Below, piece by piece: positions 54,123 to 61,046 of a stretch of DNA of 64,000 bases. The translations under genes were made by a program, and so were the position numbers. The stretch comes from Candidatus Poribacteria bacterium (GTDB lineage Bacteria; Poribacteria; WGA-4E; WGA-3G), in contig OY282386.1 of assembly GCA_958295945.1 (NCBI GenBank), forward strand, positions 2,232,001 through 2,296,000, in the 5' to 3' direction. The notes below the pieces were generated by a model, which made no database searches, was not told the origin of the DNA, and saw only the letters and a list, made by a program, of their open reading frames with translations. Each line of letters opens with the position of its first letter. Position 1 is the first letter of the stretch.

Positions 54123-54866
54123 ATGTGTAAAAACCTTTATGTTATGGTAAGCATTATTGGCATGCTTCTTCTGTTGGGTTATGCCACAACTGCTGATAAT
54201 CCGCAACGTCCAACGAGTACGCGCTATGAACAACGTCCGCCACACCGAGATGGTATTGGCAAAATCTATATGGGGCGCGAAATATCGCAAGTTATGGGTC
54301 ATCTCGCTGCAGGTTGGTTAGAACGTCCTGAGCGCGAACGCGAAGAGATGCCGAATAAACTCATAGAACTGCTCAATCTAAATGAGGGTGATATTGTTGC
54401 GGATATTGGTGTTGGCACAGGTTACATCGCACGTCGTATTTCCTCAAAAATCGGCAATACTGGGGTCGTTTACGGTGTTGAAATTCAGCAGGAGATGCTT
54501 GACATTCTTGCCGAGAAAATGGCGGAAGTAGGTATTACTAACATCAAAGGGGTGTTAGGGACGATTACCGACCCGAAGCTACCACCGAATTCGGTTGACC
54601 TTGCTATTATGGTAGACGTTTACCATGAATTCTCACATCCTTACGAGATGATGCAGAATATCTGTAGTGCACTCAAAGTAGGTGGTAGGGTAGTATTTGT
54701 TGAATACCGTTTGGAAGATGACAATGTACCTATCAAACGTTTACACAAGATGAGCGAATTGCAGGTGATGAAAGAGGCGACACCGCATCCGTTGTCTTGG
54801 GTCGCAACACATGATGATCTGCCCTGGCAGCATGTTATCATTTTTGAGAAGGTCGCGGGGGAGTAG
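54123..54866 (+). CDS. Exported class I SAM-dependent methyltransferase
   Basis: A 247-residue protein from ATG 54123 (GGAG upstream; TTG 54108 is in frame but poor). The hydrophobic N-terminus (MVSIIGMLLLLGYATTAD) suggests export or membrane anchoring. The methyltransferase core has motif I VADIGVGTGYIARRI, an acidic GVEIQQEML, and VDLAIMVDVYHEF, resembling UbiE/PCMT-type enzymes. A methyltransferase outside the cytoplasm would lack SAM, so a lipoprotein-like anchor or misjudged signal is possible. The substrate is unknown. Confidence 0.78.
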   Translation: MCKNLYVMVSIIGMLLLLGYATTADNPQRPTSTRYEQRPPHRDGIGKIYMGREISQVMGHLAAGWLERPEREREEMPNKLIELLNLNEGDIVADIGVGTGYIARRISSKIGNTGVVYGVEIQQEMLDILAEKMAEVGITNIKGVLGTITDPKLPPNSVDLAIMVDVYHEFSHPYEMMQNICSALKVGGRVVFVEYRLEDDNVPIKRLHKMSELQVMKEATPHPLSWVATHDDLPWQHVIIFEKVAGE

Positions 54867-54902
54867 GAAGTTAGGACTTGTTCAATAGAGGGAAAGCAAC
54901 TC

Positions 54903-57900
54903 ATGACTGAAAATCAAGTCAAAGCATCAGCTATCAAACACTATAAGCAAGGCAGAGCAAAGCATGATCTCGGTCAATATGCTGCTGCTATTGTGGACTA
55001 TAATACTGCAATTTCACTTAAACCTGATTATGCCCTTATTTACTATGATCGAGGGAGGACAAAGCATGATCTCGGTCAATACGATGCTGCTATTGCTGAC
55101 TACGATACCGCCATTAGACTAAAACCTGATTATGCACTCGCCTACTACAATCTGGGAAATGCCAGGGCAAAACTCGGTCACACTTGGCAGGCAGAACGGT
55201 CTTGGCAAACTGCACTGAAACTTGCAACGCAGGCAGGGAACGTAACACTGAAAAATGAAATTAAAAGCATCCTACCCCAGTCTGCTAATCAAGTTAAAAC
55301 GTCTAATTCTGCTGAGGACACCTTATCTGATATTTCCGCAGAACAACGTGAAGATTTTGAGATATGGCGTGAGACTATTATTGAGGAACAAATCGCTTAT
55401 TACAAAGGATTAGACACGCTAACAGAAGCCGATCAAGCGTTCCTTGATGCATTAGAAACCCCTTATGATAATCTGACATTGGATCAACAAGAAGATTATG
55501 CGATATGGGAAGAGACTATTATTGAGGAGGGGATCGCTTACTATCAGAAACAGGGGGCCTTATCAGAAGCCGATCAAGCGTTCCTTGACGCACTACAAGC
55601 ATATCAAACCGCAGGAGGTGATATAGATGCAGGAAGAACTCCAACAGAATCAGCAGGAACACAATCAGCTGGCGAAAGAACTCCTGGAGCAGGTGCAGGC
55701 GGATCCGAGTCCCAAGATTCAGTATCTACTACAGGCACTGATGTTCGCGGCGGACAGCGATCTTCCACGACTGAACAAGACATTAGCGGACGATCATCTG
55801 TATCAGGAGATGTATCATCAGGTGCAGGACAAACTGATGGAAATATACGAGATGACACCGAAACAACAGATGCAGATATGGAACGATCCGGAGGGCAGGT
55901 TTCTGCTGGACAAGGACGAGATACAGACGGATCCGAGCGGGGCACTGTACGAACTGATGGCGGACTTGATGTCGTGGATGATGGATCAGAATCAGGATTA
56001 GATGCGTATACACCATTGAAAGAAACACACGTGGGGGATGTGCAGTTAGTCACCTCTAAAAACCTTGCTGCAATATCAGCAAAGCAGCGTGAAGATTATG
56101 AGATATGGCGAGAGGTTGCTGTTGAGAAACAAGTTGCTTATTATCAAGAACTGGACACGCTGACAGAAGATCAACAAGCGTTCCTTGACGCATTAGAAAC
56201 CCCGTCCGATAAGCGGACACCGGAGCAGCAAGAAGATTATGAGATATGGGAAGAGGTTGCTGTTGAGAAACAAGTTGCTTATTATCAAAAACTGGACACG
56301 CTGACAGAAGATCAACAAGCGTTCCTTGACGCGTTGCTGGCGTTGAGAAGCAATCGGAGATTGATACAGGAACCACTACCGCAGAACAACGAGGAAGTCA
56401 ACCAACAGGCAAAGAAACTATTACAGCAGATACCGGAGGACGAACTGGAATATCCAATAGACCCAGAACAACTGTACGTCTTACAGCTCGTAATACAGGG
56501 ATTCGAGAACACAAGCGACCAGCTGGGCCGGATCAGGTCAGGGGACGACGAACTACGGAAATATTGGGACAAGGTAGAACTTCTGGTGTACATACTGATG
56601 GATGTGTCATCGAAACGGGCGATGAACTGGCTAGAAGAGAACGAGTTAGTAGGGTCCTTTGACTACAAAGCACAAAACGACCCGGACCTGGCGATCTACA
56701 GAGTAATGGAAAGTCTGATGGGATATCTAATGGAGAACGGTGTGAGCAGTCGTATTATAGGCGATTTCGGAGGTTTGATAGAATCGCTTTCTGTAGATGA
56801 GGTATATACCCCAATCAAAGAAGAATACATAACGGGGACACCGAATGATACAAAAATGACTACATCTGGACCTCAAGTTGAAGTGCCAGATTCTGCTACT
56901 GACTACTACAATCAAGCAGAAGCAAGACACCATTCAGGGTTATACAAACTTGCTATTTGGAACTATGACAGTGCTATTCGTCTAAAACCTAACTATGAGC
57001 TTGCCTACTACAATCGAGGGAATGCAAAGGCAAAACTCGGTCAAACAAGTGAAGCAGAACAAGATTGGCAAACAGCATTGAAACTTGCAACGAAAACAAA
57101 TAATGTAAAACTCAAAAACGAAATTGAAAGTGTTCTACAACGGTCTGCTGATTCTCAAATTAAACTGGACTTTGAACCGGATAAAGAAAAGGTCGCTGAT
57201 CATTCTGAAGATCGAACCAAAGCATCTGGACCTCAAGTCCATGAGAAGTCTGTCCACTATTCAGAAGATCAAATCAAAGATATAGTTGCTGATTATTTTG
57301 AGTCCCTTCCCACCGCTTCACCGGGTTATAATGTCATGCGTGAGTATGTAATTCAAATGGGTAGTGACCAACGCAGAGCAGACATCGTGTTTTTGAGAAA
57401 TGGGAAACTTGGCGCAATTGCGGAGTGTAAGGAAACGGGGCGCGTCGGAAAAGGTATTCAACAGTTATATTCCTACCTCTGTGCAACCGATACTTATTTG
57501 GGTATATTTGCTAATGATGGTGATCCCAATAAGTGGACTTTTTGGGAAAATCATAGAGATAACAATTTTTTAGAAATTGATCGCGAAACTTTTGAAAACT
57601 ATGTTCATAATCACGATAAGACAATAAAGGATAGAGAAAACAAGATAAAAGAGGCAGTCCAAAGAGAGATAGACGCAGAAATTAGAGAACGCATACGAAA
57701 AAACACGGATACGGATGCCGTCAGACAAAACGAAACGGATCGTATAAAACGGGAGGTAATAGAAGATATTGACAAAAAGGCGATAGTAAATAGTGTGAAA
57801 TCGAATATTGCACAACAAGCAGAAAACGGATTGTTAAAGGAAAGAGATAAAGCAAATCGTAAACTTGGACGCGAACAAGGTTTTTTGTTGACTATATTTA

Positions 57901-57950
57901 GTCTTATCGGGATCGGAATTTTGATAGCACTACTAATAACGTCAGGGTAA
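54903..57950 (+). CDS. TPR / repeat / PD-(D/E)XK nuclease / C-terminal TM modular protein
   Basis: 1015 residues. Residues 8-125 hold three TPRs (AIVDYNTAISLKPDYALIYY). About 142-237 and 388-483 each hold two ~48-residue repeats (EDYEIWxEVAVEKQVAYYQ with LDTLTEDQQAFLDAL). Residues 242-366 are Gly/Ser/Thr/Asp-rich and correspond to another frame's helical module. About 488-625 is the same module in frame. Near 666 TPRs return. About 785-895 is a restriction-type nuclease (RRADIVFLRNGKLGAIAECK, Cys-Lys near 839-841). A coiled coil and a TM helix (993-1014) end it. A membrane-anchored nuclease sensor is inference. Confidence 0.7.
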   Translation: MTENQVKASAIKHYKQGRAKHDLGQYAAAIVDYNTAISLKPDYALIYYDRGRTKHDLGQYDAAIADYDTAIRLKPDYALAYYNLGNARAKLGHTWQAERSWQTALKLATQAGNVTLKNEIKSILPQSANQVKTSNSAEDTLSDISAEQREDFEIWRETIIEEQIAYYKGLDTLTEADQAFLDALETPYDNLTLDQQEDYAIWEETIIEEGIAYYQKQGALSEADQAFLDALQAYQTAGGDIDAGRTPTESAGTQSAGERTPGAGAGGSESQDSVSTTGTDVRGGQRSSTTEQDISGRSSVSGDVSSGAGQTDGNIRDDTETTDADMERSGGQVSAGQGRDTDGSERGTVRTDGGLDVVDDGSESGLDAYTPLKETHVGDVQLVTSKNLAAISAKQREDYEIWREVAVEKQVAYYQELDTLTEDQQAFLDALETPSDKRTPEQQEDYEIWEEVAVEKQVAYYQKLDTLTEDQQAFLDALLALRSNRRLIQEPLPQNNEEVNQQAKKLLQQIPEDELEYPIDPEQLYVLQLVIQGFENTSDQLGRIRSGDDELRKYWDKVELLVYILMDVSSKRAMNWLEENELVGSFDYKAQNDPDLAIYRVMESLMGYLMENGVSSRIIGDFGGLIESLSVDEVYTPIKEEYITGTPNDTKMTTSGPQVEVPDSATDYYNQAEARHHSGLYKLAIWNYDSAIRLKPNYELAYYNRGNAKAKLGQTSEAEQDWQTALKLATKTNNVKLKNEIESVLQRSADSQIKLDFEPDKEKVADHSEDRTKASGPQVHEKSVHYSEDQIKDIVADYFESLPTASPGYNVMREYVIQMGSDQRRADIVFLRNGKLGAIAECKETGRVGKGIQQLYSYLCATDTYLGIFANDGDPNKWTFWENHRDNNFLEIDRETFENYVHNHDKTIKDRENKIKEAVQREIDAEIRERIRKNTDTDAVRQNETDRIKREVIEDIDKKAIVNSVKSNIAQQAENGLLKERDKANRKLGREQGFLLTIFSLIGIGILIALLITSG
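55627..56001 (+). CDS. Helical module protein in the +1 frame, overlapping the 1015-residue gene
   Basis: ATG 55627 lies eight bases after an AGGAGG within a full AGGAGGTGAT ribosome site. The 124 codons read MQEELQQNQQEHNQLAKELL through WMMDQNQD to TAG 55999-56001. The product is helical and homologous to residues ~488-625 of the overlapping protein (LPQNNEEVNQQAKKLLQQI), which is in the other frame. This frame therefore looks like the ancestral coding one here, and the Gly/Ser-rich reading looks secondary. Either two genes overlap, or two opposite frameshifts exist. Confidence 0.6.
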   Translation: MQEELQQNQQEHNQLAKELLEQVQADPSPKIQYLLQALMFAADSDLPRLNKTLADDHLYQEMYHQVQDKLMEIYEMTPKQQMQIWNDPEGRFLLDKDEIQTDPSGALYELMADLMSWMMDQNQD

Positions 57951-58009
57951 TTCTATGGGTATTACTTTTTTGAGTTTCACAATTGCTTTCAAATTTGTAC
58001 CGAAAGTGC

Positions 58010-58618
58010 TTACGGGCAGGAGTTTTTTGCCGCTTTGAAGACAGAATCAATAGCACCAAATAGGACAGGTAAATTATCCACGTTAAAACTTGTACGATTT
58101 TGGGTAAAGGTTTCACCGACAAGATGTCCCATCTGCCAGAGTGTTCCGTCACTAACAATACCGAACACAGGATATTCCGTGTTCTCGTTTATCTTTTGAG
58201 CGGCGACTAATTCTGCCAAACATTGTCCCCAACCTACCTCAAAATCGTTCTTCTTTGCTTCAACCAATATTATCAACGGTGTACCGACAACGAGTTTGCC
58301 CAATTCAGATCGCGAAGAAATAAAATAATCTGGCGTGCCACTTAGAAGATCATCATAAGCGATCGGCTTTTTAATCCAGAGTGCGTAGTCCTCAGCATAT
58401 CCTTTGTAGATTTCACGCAAAACAGGGAAGATAATGGCTTCGCATCGCGCACCCTCGGAGGCGAGAACATCAATATAATCGCGGTTAAAATCAAATTCTT
58501 GTAGAAATTGTTCCGAAGGACCCGCTGTATTCTTAGCCTCTATAAAGTCATTTTCCACATGTCGTATCCCAAATTTTTCCTGAACTTCAGGGATCGCTTT
58601 GAAATCACTAAATGCCAT
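58010..58618 (-). CDS. PD-(D/E)XK nuclease-like hypothetical protein
   Basis: A 202-residue protein from ATG 58618 (GAGGAG seven bases upstream; TTG 58633 is inside that site). GTPDYFIS followed by ILVEAKKND and GWGQCLAEL gives the Pro-Asp ... Glu-x-Lys ... Gln pattern of restriction-type nucleases. It resembles proteins annotated as type I restriction R-subunit N-terminal-like. It faces the 1015-residue gene tail to tail and is divergent from the methylase gene. A role with the adjacent restriction-modification pair is possible but unproven. Confidence 0.65.
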   Translation of the reverse strand: MAFSDFKAIPEVQEKFGIRHVENDFIEAKNTAGPSEQFLQEFDFNRDYIDVLASEGARCEAIIFPVLREIYKGYAEDYALWIKKPIAYDDLLSGTPDYFISSRSELGKLVVGTPLIILVEAKKNDFEVGWGQCLAELVAAQKINENTEYPVFGIVSDGTLWQMGHLVGETFTQNRTSFNVDNLPVLFGAIDSVFKAAKNSCP

Positions 58619-58735
58619 TCTGTTACTCCTCAAAAATTGCTTCTGCTCATCAGTATTCTGGACAAACTTTGATTATGATTTTATCATGATTTTGATACTT
58701 TCTCAACAGAAACTATATCCCAATTCAAAAAAGTA

Positions 58736-58806
58736 TTGACAATAAAACCTATTACACCTTAAAATTGCATAACCATTTTTAAACTTTATGATTGCCGTAA
58801 CGTTAC
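58736..58806 (+). promoter_or_regulatory. Possible promoter and palindrome upstream of the R-M genes
   Basis: TTGACA (58736-58741) is spaced 17 bases from TTAAAA (58759-58764). Downstream lies GTAACGTTAC (58797-58806), a perfect 10-bp palindrome, then repeated TTACATAA words. No C (controller) protein gene is visible, so the palindrome as operator is only a suggestion. Confidence 0.35.
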
Positions 58807-58881
58807 ATAACATAATATTACATAAAATTTGCTTATAACAAACTTCAGTCGTATAAATAATTACTCAAAAGGCAAATGATC

Positions 58882-59892
58882 ATGGATTACTACAAGAAAG
58901 ATGAGGTTTTCTTATATAGAGCGGATGCACTTAGCTGTTATGATAATTGGGACTCTCCAGTTGTTATTGTTTCGGATGGTCCTTATGGTCTTGGGAGTTA
59001 TCCCGGTGACCCACATACTCCAGAACAGTTAGCAGAAATGTATGAACCTCACATTTCCAAATGGTCTGAGCACGCAACGCCCATAACAACTCTCTGGTTT
59101 TGGAACACAGAACTTGGATGGGCAAATGTGCACGCTGTGTTAGTCAAGCATGGTTGGGAGTACCGAAATTGCCATGTCTGGAATAAGGGAATTGCACACA
59201 TTGCGGGAAACACAAATGGTAAAACCCTTAGAAAATTCCCTGTGACAACTGAGGTCTGCGTTCAATACACAAAAAGAGTCTTATTCTGTGTCAACGGTAC
59301 GAAGATGGATATGCAGAGATGGCTCCGGTATGAATGGGCGCGGACAGGACTTCCATTTTGCAAAACCAATGAAGCTTGTGGTGTCAAAAATGCTGCTACG
59401 AGGAAATATTTTACGAAAGACCATCTTTGGTACTACCCTCCGCCTAAAGCATTTGAAAAGATAGTAGAGTACGCAAATAGAAATGGTGCCGTAGATGGAA
59501 AACCATATTTTTCATTAAATGGTGAAACTCCTCTTACAAGTGAGGAATGGACGAACTTAAGAGCCAAGTTTAACTTTGAAAATGGAATTACAAATGTCTG
59601 GCGTGAACCTGCTGTTCGCGGAATTGAGCGAATAAAAAAGCAAGATAAGTGTCTGCATAGTAACCAAAAACCTTTGAAACTCATGGACTTATGTATCAGA
59701 GTAAGTAGTGACGTAGGGGATGTTGTATGGGAACCCTTCGGTGGTCTATGTTCGGCAGCGATTGCTTCGCACCAACTGCAACGAAAATGTTATGCAGCTG
59801 AAATCATATCCGATTATTATGAAATTGCTGTTGATAGACTTTCAAATCACGATATGCAAATGGAGTTTGCATTCTATGACAATTCAGGTTGA
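58882..59892 (+). CDS. Type II DNA methyltransferase (class beta, N4-C or N6-A)
   Basis: The 336-residue methylase has motif IV as SDGPYGLG (near residue 33, a DPPY variant) before the SAM motif I VWEPFGGLCSAAIAS near the C-terminus. HSNQKPLKLMD lies just before it. That order defines the beta class. It modifies N4 of cytosine or N6 of adenine in the site cut by its partner; the site cannot be read from the sequence. AAAGG lies 9 bases before ATG 58882; ATG 58876 is an alternative start. The restriction gene overlaps its end by 17 bases. Confidence 0.82.
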   Translation: MDYYKKDEVFLYRADALSCYDNWDSPVVIVSDGPYGLGSYPGDPHTPEQLAEMYEPHISKWSEHATPITTLWFWNTELGWANVHAVLVKHGWEYRNCHVWNKGIAHIAGNTNGKTLRKFPVTTEVCVQYTKRVLFCVNGTKMDMQRWLRYEWARTGLPFCKTNEACGVKNAATRKYFTKDHLWYYPPPKAFEKIVEYANRNGAVDGKPYFSLNGETPLTSEEWTNLRAKFNFENGITNVWREPAVRGIERIKKQDKCLHSNQKPLKLMDLCIRVSSDVGDVVWEPFGGLCSAAIASHQLQRKCYAAEIISDYYEIAVDRLSNHDMQMEFAFYDNSG

Positions 59893-60814
59893 GCCTGAAA
59901 GAAGTCCACCACAGAAGGACTCGGCTATATACAAAGTGTTTGAACGTGTCCGTGAGGCACTCTATGCACTTCCTACATATTTTCGATCAGATACATCCAT
60001 AGAGGGAATATTGGCAACAGATATTTTCACTTTAAATGCTGCATTTGGAGCAACTATTGAAGACCAAGTAGTTTCAACACTAAATCGGATGCGAAAGGTC
60101 TGGGATCCCGACGAAGAGTTTATTTATCACAGGTTTGTCAGGCAACCGCAAACATTTCCTGATGTTCTATTGAAAAGTGATGCAAGCAGAACAGATGAAT
60201 ATGAACCTAGAATTTTATTAGGTATTGAGTTAAAAAGTTGGTATTTATTAGCAAAGGAAGGAGAACCAAGTTTTCGCTTCCAAGTAACTCCCGAGGCTTG
60301 TGCCGAACAGGATATGATTGTTGTAATTCCTTGGGCTCTCAATAATGTAATTTCAGGCTATCCCAAGGTATTTTCACCGTATGTGGAATTAGCGAAGTAC
60401 GCTGCAGAATATAGAAATTATTGGTGGAAATGTATCCGAAAAACAAAGTTAAGTACAGAAATCGTGAGTCCACATAACGTTTCTCCATATCCCCAAAAGA
60501 GCGATATAATATCTGATAAACCCCTATTTGATGGTGGTAATAACTTCGGAAGATTTGCCCGAACAGGAATAATGGATAGCTATTTGGAGAGAACAAAAAG
60601 AGAATCATTGTGTGGAATTTGCGCAGAACATTGGTTGAACTTCTTTAAGATTTTCCAAGAAGAAAAAGATGAAGAATCTATCAACACAGAACTTGGAAGA
60701 CTGAGATCGTTGGTAACAGGAACAGATCAGGAAGGTGTCCCTGATCTTATTGATGCGTTAGAAAAGATATTGTCAGGCGTGGAGGTGCTTTTGAATCAGA
60801 GTAGATTGACGTGA
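59876..60814 (+). CDS. Type II restriction endonuclease (PD-(D/E)XK)
   Basis: A 312-residue protein from ATG 59876, overlapping the methylase by 17 bases. FPDVLL followed by GIELKSWYLL is the Pro-Asp ... Glu-x-Lys catalytic core of restriction enzymes, at about residues 97-125. The remainder (PWALNNVISGYPKVFSPYV, EYRNYWWKC) is family-like but I cannot name the prototype. The tight overlap with an orphan beta-class methylase makes a complete R-M system likely. Upstream in-frame codons back to 59720 are within the methylase and are not used. Confidence 0.78.
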   Translation: MTIQVEPERSPPQKDSAIYKVFERVREALYALPTYFRSDTSIEGILATDIFTLNAAFGATIEDQVVSTLNRMRKVWDPDEEFIYHRFVRQPQTFPDVLLKSDASRTDEYEPRILLGIELKSWYLLAKEGEPSFRFQVTPEACAEQDMIVVIPWALNNVISGYPKVFSPYVELAKYAAEYRNYWWKCIRKTKLSTEIVSPHNVSPYPQKSDIISDKPLFDGGNNFGRFARTGIMDSYLERTKRESLCGICAEHWLNFFKIFQEEKDEESINTELGRLRSLVTGTDQEGVPDLIDALEKILSGVEVLLNQSRLT

Positions 60815-61046
60815 TACCTTCATTGCCAAAAAAATTAGGATAAATAATTACTAAAGTTATAAAATAGGTTTGTCGTAACTTCTGCAACTTCATTGAAGTT
60901 GTATATTTCCGATTTAGACTTTGAAACGTGTGCTGTAAAATTATGTCAACATTAGCTTCAATCGTAATGCAACTAAGTGTGATAATTAACATTTCGTCAT
61001 AGAAAACTTGTGCATCTAAACCAAATTGAAAAGGGAGAAGATACCA

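Noticed and set aside
55604-56053. A 149-codon Pro/Ser/Asp-rich minus-strand frame
   Set aside because: Antisense shadow of the dual-frame region; composition mirrors the plus-strand codons and no start signal is present.
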